DNA of 64,000 bases from Silene latifolia (lineage: Eukaryota > Streptophyta > Magnoliopsida > Caryophyllales > Caryophyllaceae), in assembly GCF_048544455.1 (NCBI RefSeq), contig NC_133530.1, positions 17,785,748-17,849,747 on the forward strand, read 5' to 3'. The notes beneath the pieces were generated by a model that was not told the DNA's origin, searched no databases, and worked only from the letters and a program-made list of their open reading frames with translations. Shown in pieces: positions 33,501 through 43,666 of the stretch. The position numbers were made by a program, and so were the translations under genes. How positions within the stretch are numbered: the stretch's first letter is position 1; the number at the start of each line of letters is the position of its first letter.

Positions 33501-36500
33501 GTAGGGTTGCGTCATTTTTAAAAAAACTCATATTTTGCTAACTAGGAATATTTAGGCGATTTTTTTTGTATAAAGATATGATTCCAATATTCGGGGACAA
33601 GGGGCGGAACGACCTCTCGGACCGGGCATTGCACTGGATCGACGACTTCTAACTTTAAATTTGTGTGCGTTGTGATTAGAGTCTAAGAAAATTAACAAGT
33701 ACAACTTTCCTTTTATAAATTCCTGATAATGAAGAATTGATGTCAAAGTCAATGATCAAGTAATACAATGTAATTATGTTAATTTGCCAATTGTAAATTT
33801 TGGAGGCACAAAGGACAACTACAGTGAATTTTGTCGGTAACATAGACGATGTAAAAGTCAATTTACAAATAATGTGAAGAAACACATAAACTGATTGATC
33901 TAACACAAATCTCCTTTAGAGAATAAAAATTCTCAATAGTTTTTCCTCCAAAAGGAATCTCACTAAGGCTCTGTTTGGTAAATGGCATATTGGCCAAATT
34001 TCAGCATATTGGAAAGGTTTAGCATGTTTGACTTACGAATATGCTATTTAGAGCGTTTGGTTAATGGCATATTGAAATAGCATATTGGGGTCCAATATGC
34101 TATTTTGCAATATCTTTGCTCCTACTAAAGCATATTAGGTTAGCGGATTGGAATGAAAAAATATTGTCATATTTACCCCCTTAAAAAATATTACCTTTCC
34201 TTTTATATATTTAATAAATAATTTATTCATATCCCTATTTGTCATTTTACAAAGAATCTAAACAATCTGCTAATCTAAAACTGTCAATTGCCAAACACCT
34301 CTAAAACAATTCTGCTAAATAAATCTGCTAGTCAAATCTGCTAAATCATTATGCTAGTCAAATCTGCTTTCTAAATCTGCTTCTGCTAATATTAATCCGC
34401 TGTTTACCAAACAGGGCCTAAATAAGGAAACATGACTTTTTTTTTAATTAAATTATTACCTTTTAATTAAGATATAATCTTTAATCTTTATAATCTTTTT
34501 TTAACTAAATTAGAATCTTTTAATTGAAATAAAATTAAACTGGTATAAATCTAAAATTCGTATACGAAAAACTGATAAATTGATATTATTAGTTTCGAAT
34601 AAAAAAAATTATCACGTACTTAATTCGTAAAAAAAATTATGAATTGATATTATTAATTCCGTGGCGAAATAATATTTAAAATTATTTGAGAAAATTTATA
34701 AATTAAAATCATTAGTTTTGTGGTAAATTTTTTTTATTAAAATACGCATTTTATTACTTTACTCAATTCTTTTAATTAGGTTTCCATTTTTATCCTCATA
34801 TTAAAATATGGAAAAACTAATAGTATGTCAATTTTAAATCTATAAATAATACATCTCTTATTTACTAAATGAATAGGTGATCTCTATCATTTTCCCGCCA
34901 AAATGCATATTCTCAAAAAAGGAAACTAATGATAATTATATCATTCACTAAATAAGGAAACTAACAATTACAATTTAATTCATCTATATATTTTATTAAA
35001 ATTAATCTTTTTATCAAATTATATTATTTTCACTAAACTCTAAGCTATAATATTTTAATTAAAATAAAATAAAATGGATATAAAACTATAAATTGTTAAA
35101 CCTTTTACTGATGTTATTATTAGACGATGAATTAACTCATATTCCGTATAAAACCAAAATTAGAAATCGTTATTATTACTTTCGTGGCAAAAAAAATTGA
35201 AAAAAAAAATTGAAACTCATTAGCTTTATACTATAAAATTATTTTCATTAAAATATATTTTAACTCATTACTCAAATCTGTTAACTAATTTTCAGTTATA
35301 GCTTTTATTTATCAAAGAAAAATATAATGGTGGGAAATTTAAAAAATTATAAGGTACCAGTATTATATAAGTAATTTTATAAAAAAAAAATATTAAGCTT
35401 TAAGTACCGTGCATATAATGCACGGGGTCTAAACTAGTTATAAACTAAAAGATCTATAAATACCGCGCATGAGTGAGATCTATAATAGTAATAATATAAT
35501 TCTCTTAATACAAGATTTATTAAATTTAAAATGACTTAATTATAGCAAGTTAATTACAAGTTTCTTTAACACAACTTTCTACAAATACCGTGCTATGGCA
35601 CGGGAGTTATACTAGTGTTAAATTAATGTAATAAAATACAAATTATGCCAATAAAAATGAATGTTATTACATTTATGATTTATATAACATATTCAATATC
35701 ACGTAGGCGGGAAAAATAAGAGTTTCGCCTATTCATTTAGTAAATAGAGAATGTGATGGTTCTATGTTTTTAACAAATCTAAACATATTTTATGTAATTT
35801 TTTTAAAAGTGCATACCCATTACATATTGTATATTTTGAGTGATAAAGATTGTCGCGACTCTTGACCCGGCGGGTTGACCCAGTGTTAGTAATACTCTAC
35901 TGAATCGAAAACGTTATTTGGGTGGGTACTCCCTTGAAGAGGTTCACTGATAGACTTAAAATCTGACTAGTGCGTAAAAGATTGAAAACATTATTCATAT
36001 CAACAAAGTGTACTTTCTTTTCGGGTTATCCGTGCAAAAGAACTCCACAATTGCTTGGCTGAGAGTAGTCTTAGGATGTGTGACCTCCTGAGAAGGTTCC
36101 CGGGATGCGTATGAGTGAGGACTAAATGCAAAGGAAATGAACCGTGTTGATTTGTGGGTTGTGTACACAACCTGACGAACTAGCGTGAGTGACCGCTCCC
36201 GACCCAGGGTTTGGGCTGGGGTGTTACACTGTTTACGAGTCATTTAAGGTTTGAGTCAAGTTTGGGTTCATGTTGAAAATTGGGGTTATTTCGGGTCAGT
36301 TACAGTCGGTTACAATATATTGGCTAAAATTGATCAATACAAATTTTTATATGAGACGGTTATATATCAGGACTCGTGATCAAGTATATGCATTGATTGT
36401 AGTTTTTTCATTTTCAGGTATTTACCTACTAAAACAAACAAGAGGGCCAAAAATATTATAAAGGAAATGGAAACCATACTAGAAGACTTGATTTTAAAAA

Positions 36501-38361
36501 GACAAAAGTCAATGAGTGCAGGAGAAAAAGTCAAAGATGACTTACTAGGTCATTTACTAACATCTAGTATCGAAGGAATACAAGGCAATGGTAAACAACT
36601 GAACATAAAGTTGAGTTTAAAACAGGTAATTGAAGAATGCAAAGTATTTTATATTGCTGGACAAGAAACCACCTCAGCTCTATTAGCATGGACTCTTATT
36701 TTATTGAGTAAACATAAAAACTGGCAAGAACAAGCACGAGAAGAGATTCTTAGCACATTTGGTAATAATACACCCGATTATGATGGGTTAAACCGTCTTA
36801 AAAAGGTACGTCAATACTTCATACTTCACTAATAACTCCTTTTTAGAATAGATCTTGTGCGGCACGATTTTTTATAATTACTCTAAACATGAAACCAAAG
36901 TAACTTTTATTCAATCATTCTGAAAGAGTAACTTTTACAATGGTTACTATTCTAACCTTTTAGTACGGTAACATTGTCTATTTGTCTACCATGATCGAGC
37001 AATACAAAGTCTTTTTTTACGCTAGTAATTATCTTTCAAACGAAAGGCAACCACCTATTATTTTGGAATTAAGACTTTAATGATGACACTAGAAAGCCAT
37101 TTATTATGACTGTTAAAATATTTATTTAGTTTTTGTATATCAACAAATCGTTCTATTAAGTTAAAATCATTATCATCCTTAACTGCTTTTTGGTTATTTT
37201 TCAAACTATTTGTTGTTTTAGTGCCCATTTGAAACTATTTTCCGCAAATGAGTCTATGTCATCAATTTTCGTTTTCTTTTAAAAATTTGAGGAAAAACCG
37301 CTGCTTAAAATAGCGACTTAACAAACTTTTGTCCTAGGTAAAATCTTGAAAAAAGAAATTACACATCCGTGTCTTGCACATGATTGTAATGGCAAAGGGT
37401 TCGAACCCCTGACATCTCCAATGGATGTGCAACGACTTATCCACTTGACCAAATGCCTTCTTAAGGAATAAAGTCACACTAAATGGTATTTCTTCCGTTT
37501 CAATGAGTTCTTTACGTTTATTTTTTGCCCAAATTTTAAGAAAGTGCAAATAAGTAGGGTATCTAATCTTTTCACATGTTGGATCATCAAAATTCCCTCA
37601 TGTATGACCCACAACTTTGTGTCACTAATTCGACCCGGGACTAAAGCCGTTACTTCACTAATTAGTAGTCCATGGTATTTTTGTCGTCACTATTTCAAGT
37701 AGCGCTTTTGGTACTTGTTAATTTCCCTTTTTTTTTATCAAATTTTACCTGGGTCTAAAATCGCTACTTCAAGTAGCGTTTTTCCTCAAATGTAATAAAA
37801 ATAAAGAATTGATGACGTGAACCCATTTACGGAAAATAGTTTTAAATGGACACTAAACTACCAAAGTAAACAAATAGTTTGAAAAATAACCTAGCCGTTT
37901 GACGTTTAATTAATGATATTTTTCCTCTCCAGGTACATATGGTATTACAAGAAGTTTTACGGTTGTATCCCGCCGCACCTATACTTAATCGAAAAGTTAG
38001 CCATGATATCATAATTGATGGAAAAGTATTACCGGCTGGTGTACAACTTCAAGCACAAATCTTGCTTGTTCAGCAAGACGAGAGATTTTGGGGTTCCGAT
38101 GCGAAAGAATTTAATCCCGGGAGGTTTTCTGAAGGGATTCTAAAAGCCGCCGGGGGAAATATTTGTTTTTTCTCATTTGGATGGGGCCCTCGTGTTTGTA
38201 TCGGGTCGAATTTTGCCTTCGTGGAAGCTAAATTGGGATTGTCGATGATACTACAACGCTTTCGTTTGGATCTCTCACCATCGTATGCTCATGCTCCTAC
38301 GACTAGTCATGGCACACTTCGTCCTGAGTTTGGAGTTAATTTAGTACTTCATCGTTTGTAA
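30525..38361 (+). CDS. CYP72A-like cytochrome P450, copy 3, intact
   Basis: ER-anchored haem-thiolate monooxygenase of the CYP72 clan; likely an oxidase of a specialised metabolite such as a triterpenoid, substrate unknown. Exons 30525-30804, 32581-32798, 33132-33376, 36418-36805 and 37933-38361 have GT-AG borders and sum to 1560 bases, 519 residues plus stop, the normal family length. Visible parts are the N-terminal membrane helix (about 5-30), I-helix AGQETTS, K-helix EVLR, PERF-like FNPGRF and haem loop FGWGPRVCIG with the axial Cys. The start is the ATG of MEINISN, matching copy 1. Introns 1, 3 and 4 are enlarged by Helitron-like elements and MITEs (intron 3 is about 3 kb), yet the splice sites are kept. 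Compared with copy 1, exon 4 has four extra residues (EGIQ). This is the only copy of the array that can make a complete enzyme. Confidence 0.93.
30844..31591 (-). mobile_element. Non-autonomous Helitron-like element, copy B (intron 1 of P450 copy 3)
   Basis: On the minus strand it opens TCTCCCCTACTGTTAAGAG at 31591 and closes with CTAG followed by T at 30844. The start shares GTTAAGAGAATAAAATTCTC with copies A and C. The 3' hairpin is decayed (ATCGTGCTCTACAC). The body is similar to copy A. No coding. Confidence 0.5.
31829..32303. mobile_element. Non-autonomous DNA transposon with 9-10-base target duplication
   Basis: Flanked by TCCATAAATA at 31819-31828 and 32304-32313. Starts GGGGTGTAACCGAGCC and ends ATTTACAGCGCTA, a weak inverted match. 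The interior repeats GAGCTCG and AATCGGCT motifs. The family is not certain (Mutator-like or hAT-like). It sits within a larger repeat full of 'acccgaa' words (about 31670-32410). Confidence 0.55.
33910..35437 (+). mobile_element. Non-autonomous Helitron-like element, copy C (intron 3 of P450 copy 3)
   Basis: Starts TCTCCTTTAGAGAATAAAAATTC after an A and ends with the perfect 8-base-stem hairpin CCGTGCAT-ATA-ATGCACGG, then GGTCTAAACTAG and a host T. The same end pair defines copies A and B, which supports the borders. A MITE (33967-34418) is inserted 57 bases from its 5' end. No helicase coding. AT-rich body. Confidence 0.6.
33967..34418. mobile_element. PIF/Harbinger-like MITE of a second family
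   Basis: 452 bases, ends GGCTCTGTTTGGTAAA and TTTACCAAACAGGGCC, flanked by TAA (33964-33966 and 34419-34421). Subterminal repeats AGCATATTGG on the left and AAATCTGCT on the right differ from the family at 14737 and 27145, so only the outer ends are shared. Confidence 0.75.
35438..35615 (+). repeat. Extra Helitron-like 3' ends downstream of copy C
   Basis: A second hairpin end, CCGTGC-TATG-GCACGG then GAGTTATACTAG and T, closes at 35615. A decayed one (ACCGCGCATGAGTGAG) lies near 35461. Helitrons are known to gain tandem 3' ends by read-through; here up to three follow each other within 210 bases. Confidence 0.5.
37186..37893. mobile_element. Long inverted-repeat element in intron 4 of P450 copy 3
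   Basis: Arms of more than 110 bases face each other: GGTTATTTTTCAAACTATTT... at the left and its complement ending GAAAAATAACC at the right, with AGCGACTT / AGTAGCGTTTTTCCTC words inside. The flanking duplication is not resolved. A tRNA-like segment lies in the middle (37378-37460). Confidence 0.55.
37378..37460 (-). repeat. tRNA-derived segment with A and B boxes
   Basis: On the minus strand GGCATTTGGTCAAGTGGATAAG resembles an A box and GGGGTTCGAACCCC is a perfect B box, about 45 bases apart. The acceptor ends do not pair, so it is not a working tRNA gene. It is more likely a SINE head or tRNA-derived fragment carried by the surrounding element. Confidence 0.5.
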
Positions 38362-39093
38362 AATTATCCTATACAATAATTAGTGTTGCGTCTTAAAAAT
38401 ATTATCCGATAAGAGAAAATAACTACGAGTAAGTTTTTTACTAAATAAGCGAATGAACAGTTTAATGAATTGTTCGATATGGACCGATTCCAATAGTTCT
38501 ACTGTTCTAGACACATGTTATACAGTTCAATTGAATTTTATGAAATGTTTCGGTTATGTTTAAAGCTTGTTCTAAAAGATTTTAAAATTTCCTGTTTAAT
38601 AGAAAAAATCCGATTTTTTTTATAGTACAACATTACTCCAGTGTCTTTAGGACTTCAACGAATTGAGGGTCAGAATTATTTGTTTATCTATGATTAAAAT
38701 ACCCGTCACAAAGAATAAAAAATAAAAAATAATGTTTGGGACGGAGGGAGTATTCTCTACATGTTCTTGCATGCTTCAGCATCTTCAGGGCGGATTTTAC
38801 TGTTGAGTTAGAAATTCCCTGCCTCCACCTTGTTAGTTGAATTTTCGTTTGCCTTGAAAAGCTCAAGTCATGTTCTTGGCATTCTTTCTTGATTAAATGA
38901 CAATTACAATAGTAAATTAATTATTAATCCTCGTAAAACAGTAAGATTTAGGCATGAAAAGAATGAAGTCCAACAACCAACATTACTGATATAATACAGT
39001 ACAAGTTTTGGTTGATTGCAGTTCACTTAGAATATTATTGATCATATAACTATTAGTGTTTTAGACTTAAATCAATTTGTTCATTAATTTATA
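38362..39093. other. Intergenic region between P450 copy 3 and the ABC transporter
   Basis: The first 170 bases match the 3' flanks of the other P450 copies (GAACAGTTTAATGAATTGTTCGAT). The rest shows no gene or bounded element. The ABC transporter promoter must lie at its right end, but I could not pick a convincing TATA box. Confidence 0.5.
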
Positions 39094-42000
39094 ATGGAGA
39101 TTAGTCGAGATCAGAATGATATCGAGGATATATCGCCAGTAAAAATGGGCTCAATGCATATTGCAGGAAGTAATGGTTTTGGTCATAATATCGAGTTTAT
39201 GTCTCAAGCCTACCTTAGGAATAGGAGTTCTGAAATCAATATTGTCGATGATACATCGCCTTCAATTGAACGCCCGCTTCCCATATTTCTTAAAGTATTA
39301 ATCCCATTTATAAATTTATTTGTTTCTATTTAGTTTATAATAATTCATCATTAATGTATCTGTACATTTGTTTCTGTTTAGTTTGAAGATGTTCAGTATA
39401 AGGTGAGAAACAGTCAGGATTCGACAGTGAAGGCGGTAGTGTCAAAGGTGGCCTCTCAGCTCAACACCGAGAATAATGGTCATTATAAGCACATATTGAA
39501 GGGTATAACAGGAAGCGTTAGCCCTGGTGAAATCCTCGCGCTTATGGGTCCTTCTGGTAGCGGAAAAACAACCTTACTTAAGATCATTGGTGGAAGACTG
39601 CAGGATAATGTCACAGGAACTGTTACTTATAATAACATTCCTTACTGTGCTGCTCTTAAGAGAAGGTTCGATCACGACCCTACAAATTACGATCAGAAAC
39701 ATTAGTATTATTCCTTACAGAACAATTTTCTTTTAACAGGATTGGGTTTGTGACTCAAGATGATGTGCTATTTCCGCAACTGACAGTTGAAGAAACGCTG
39801 GTTTTCGCTGCATACTTAAGGCTTCCGAACAGTATAAGCATGAAACAGAAATACCAGCGGGTTGTAATGATTATTGAAGAGCTAGGACTCGAAAGGTTTT
39901 CCTGTTTTAAGTTTAATAACAAATCTGATATATATAAGTTCAATTCAGAAAATAAATAATGATTTTTTTACTGATATGTTCTGCGCAATTTATGACAGAT
40001 GCCGTCACACAAGAGTTGGAGGAGGGCTGATACGAGGAATATCCGGTGGAGAAAGAAAAAGAACTAGCATTGGTAATGAGATCTTGGTTGAACCTTCTCT
40101 ATTGTTACTCGACGAACCTACTTCCGGCTTAGATTCAACTTCCGCCAATCGCCTTGTTCAAATTCTTCAAGGTCTTGCTAAGGTTCTATTTCTTACCAAC
40201 CAAATAATGCTACATTTTTTTTTCTGAAAATTAATCTGTCCAGTACTGATAATTATTAGGAATAAATATAATAGTTGGACCTCAACCATCACGGTAATGG
40301 TTGATGCCCAACTATTATTATATTTATTCCTATTAATTAAATAGGAATAAATATAATGGTGGAACCTCCCCCATTATATTTATTCCTATTAATAATTAAA
40401 TTTTTACTAAATTTTACATGTCATTGATGAAATTATACAGGCAGGAAGAACGATAATCACGACAATTCACCAACCTTCAAGCAGAATGTTTCACATGTTC
40501 GACAAAATCCTGCTGATATCAGAAGGGATACCAGTATACTATGGCAAAGCTAGGGAGGCAATGACTTACTTCTCGTCATTAAGGTTTAATCCTGAGATAC
40601 CAATGAATCCAGCCGAGTTCTTACTAGATTTGGCAACCGGACAGATCAATGACATTAGTATCCCTGACGACTGCAGTAGAAGCAACGGCTCCCCTGCTTC
40701 CGAAAAGGACATTCTTAAGGTATGAACCCGATACTCAAACTTTATGTCGAATATTGAAATCCATTTACATTCTAGTTCGTAAAATGATTCGCTCTTTTTG
40801 TGTCGTTGTTGGGATAGTACATACAATTGAAGTACAAAATTCAGCTGGAGCCTAAAGAAAAGGAGCTTCATCGATGCACGAACGTACCTGAGCGTTTACA
40901 GTTAGCCATTCAAGTTAAAAAGGATTGGTCTATGACTTGGGGCGATCAATTCTGTATCTTGTTCAAACGGACATTTAAAGAACGATGGAGGGATTATTTC
41001 GACAAGCTCCGGTTACTTCAGTCTCTAGGAGTCGCGTTGTTATTAGGCCTTCTTTGGTGGAAATCCAAGAATGGAACCGAGGCTCAGCTCCGAGATCAGG
41101 TATATATTGCATCTACAGTTTTTTTTCCTTTCATTCATTGCTATGCAGTATGCAAAGGGAGTTACTAGGGCGATTTTAACAATAGTAGTTAACTAGTTAT
41201 CTTGACAACTCATTTTGGGTACTCAAACTGTACACATGCAGTCGAGACTGAGTAACATATCCAAAAACTATTTTTTTTTTTGCTTAAATGGGGTCAAAAC
41301 CCAAACTAATTAACAAAATGGAGCTAATATCAAACTATTTACCAAAAATGGGTCAACGTTACAGACTCACAGCGAATTTCCAAAAATAGTAAGGAAGCCG
41401 TTGACTTGCTATAAATAGTAAAAAAAAGTTTGCTCAGAATAGGAATGTTTCACCTTAAAATGAACTGTTTACCAAAAATGGGTAAACGTCACACTCACAG
41501 CGAATTTCCAAAAATCGTAAGGAAGTCGTCGTACCAGACAGTGACTTACTATAAATAGTAAAAAAAAAGGTTTGCTAGAATACGAACATTTCACCTTAAA
41601 ATGAACTGTTTCTGATTTGCAGATAGGATTGATGTTCTACATTTGCATATTTTGGACATCCTCGTCGATCTTTGGAGCAGTATATGTATTCCCATTCGAG
41701 AAGATATACTTGGTGAAGGAACGGAAAGCCGACATGTACAGACTAAGTGTTTACTATGTATGTAGCACATTATGTGACATGTTAGCTCATATTCTGTACC
41801 CTACTCTCTTCATGGCTATCATATATTTCATGGCCGACTTTAAAAGAACCGTCGAGTGCTTCTTCCTAACTCTTTTCGCCACCCTAATCATCGCCATTAC
41901 AAGCCAAGTAAGCTCGCTCCTTAGCTTCACCCCTTATACGACAAAGAACTAATCCGATCTTTTTGTGTTTTGTAATTAATTAATTCATGTATTCTTCTTA

Positions 42001-42893
42001 ATTAGGGAGCTGGAGAGTTATTTGGAGCTGCTGTTTTGAGTATTAAGAGGTCGGGAATGTTTGCCTCGCTAATACTCATGTTGTTTCTTCTAACCGGAGG
42101 ATATTATGTTCAGGTAACGTAACTTACTAATAGGAATATTTATAATAGTTGGGCCTCAACCATCACCTTAAGGTTTTGGTTGAGTTGGTTCATCTATCAT
42201 GGTATCAGAGCCAAACTCCTCAAAAACTCGAAGTGGTCTGTGACGGAACTAGGGGCTAACAAGGGCGGTTGCAACCTCGACATATCAATTGTCCCAATAC
42301 ATTCTACTTGACTAACTTCTAAAGTTAGAGTTAGTCTTTCTTAAGACGATTTTAACTTTAGACGAGAGAAAGTCATCATTTTATATTAAAAAGTGGCCAT
42401 TTAATTACAAAAAAAAAAAAAAAAAAAAAAAAAAGTGGTCATTTAGTTACAAAAGTCATAACTAGAATTCTCACTTTCTAATAATAAACTGATGGTAATT
42501 TTTTATTAAAAAATGTTCACATTTTATCGTACTGGTCACATTTTATCCATCTTAATTTCAGATGGATTTAGCTATCTGAAATGAGAATTTGCGTTAAACT
42601 ATATTTGTTTATTTTGTAAACAGCATATACCAAAGTTCATGAGATGGTTGAAGTACATATCCTTCATGTACTATGGATTCAGATTACTTCTAAAGGTGCA
42701 GTACTCGGGAGACCAATTATACGACTGCGAAAGCAAAGGAGGGTGTCGGCCTTTGCAGAGCTCACCCTCGTTCGACACTGTGAACTTGGACGGTGGCTTG
42801 CAAGAAGTTTGGATACTTCTAGCCATGGCTGTTGGCTACCGGTTGTGTGCCTATGCTTGCCTACGAAAAAGGATCAACAATTGCCATCTTTGA
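39094..42893 (+). CDS. ABCG26: ABCG26-type half-size ABC transporter
   Basis: Half-size ABCG/WBC exporter at the plasma membrane. The Arabidopsis relative ABCG26 works in the tapetum and is needed to export sporopollenin or exine precursors to pollen. Nine exons: 39094-39294, 39382-39665, 39740-39895, 39999-40182, 40441-40719, 40818-41099, 41623-41907, 42006-42113 and 42624-42893. They sum to 2049 bases, 682 residues plus stop, as in the family. Nucleotide-binding domain first: Walker [10 protein letters not shown], signature ISGGERKR, Walker B LLLLDEP, H-loop TIHQPSSR. Six membrane spans follow, including the [11 protein letters not shown] region. The C terminus (GGLQEVW...YRLCAY.CLRK) and the start (MEI..., MGSM, PLPIFLKFEDV) agree closely with ABCG26 as I recall it. 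Introns carry small repeats, but all splice sites are good. Orthology is likely, not proven. Confidence 0.93.
40257..40391. repeat. Two adjacent hairpins in intron 4 of the ABCG26-like gene
   Basis: TAGGAATAAATATAATAGTTGG...CCAACTATTATTATATTTATTCCTA (40257-40332) and ATAGGAATAAATATAATGG...CCATTATATTTATTCCTAT (40341-40390) are two perfect-stem foldbacks with the same stem but different loops. The sequence is related to the end of the tRNA-like repeat at 28323-28799. Confidence 0.6.
41335..41612 (+). repeat. Tandem duplication in intron 6 of the ABCG26-like gene
   Basis: A segment of about 130-140 bases beginning TTTACCAAAAATGGGT and ending TTTCACCTTAAAATGAACTG is present twice in a row, with few changes and a 10-base insertion in the second copy. 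The second copy ends just before the acceptor of exon 7. Confidence 0.7.
42130..42215 (+). repeat. Fragment of the tRNA-like repeat in intron 8 of the ABCG26-like gene
   Basis: TATAATAGTTGGGCCTCAACCATCACC ... TTCATCTATCA is directly followed by TGGTATCAGAGCC, the Met-tRNA primer-binding-type site. It matches the end of the repeat at 28323-28799. A run of 20-odd A at about 42411-42433 follows downstream. Confidence 0.5.
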
Positions 42894-43666
42894 TTATATT
42901 TGATCTTATTACTTATATTTTTTTTTTTGTTAGGTCTATAATTTGGGCACACTTCTTTTCTTTTGTGGTTACGAGTGGCATGTTGCGTGCTAGCGTGAAT
43001 ACTAAAAGGATAATATAATTGGGATGAAGAGAGTACGACTATATGAGTACTATATACTCGATTTATTCCCCATGAGTGAAACTTTTTAGGTCATGACAAA
43101 TAGTAAAATCTAAGTGATCTTGTATTGGTATGTTGTCATTCTTAAACCAAAGGACAAAACATTCCTGCATGACAATTGCTGTTTTTCTATGAAAAGTTCT
43201 TTCTGGATGAAGCTCTCGGAATTATCTAATTCCGAGGACATATTCGTCTTAGGTGATTGGTCTCGACTTTTTTGGACTGAATAATGTTTTGGTATGTTCG
43301 TAAAAAATCATAAATGTTATTCCGTAAGTACTATTTTTGAAAAAGAAGTAAATGTTAAATACTGAGTAAGTACAGAGGAAAAACTTATTGAAAGACGGTT
43401 TCTTATAAAATTTGTATAAACACAAACTACCTGCTCTGACATAAGATTATCATATACTACATATAAATTCCAACAAAGGAAATGATGTAAATTTTACCAA
43501 TCTAGTGACAGAAATTTGTCACATTCTAGTTGGAACATACTTTGTCTGATGTCGATATTTATTTTTTGTAAGCGGTATTTTAATCAAAGGTAAACAAATG
43601 AGTGGGACGCAGGAGTACAATATAACATGCTACAAATTTCAGCACACCTCACAGAAAAGCCTAAAA
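42894..43666. other. Intergenic region with presumed 3' UTR and promoter
   Basis: No gene or bounded element seen. The 3' UTR of the ABCG26-like gene and the promoter and 5' UTR of the next gene must lie here. An in-frame ATG at 43598 would add 23 residues to the next gene but lacks family similarity. Confidence 0.4.

Noticed and set aside
35866-36232. Possible solo LTR (TGTCGCGACTC ... GGGGTGTTACA) in intron 3 of P450 copy 3
   Set aside because: The ends look LTR-like, but no 5-base target duplication is visible, so it was not called.
37378-37460. Possible tRNA gene on the minus strand
   Set aside because: A and B boxes are present, but the acceptor stem does not pair. Kept only as a tRNA-derived repeat.
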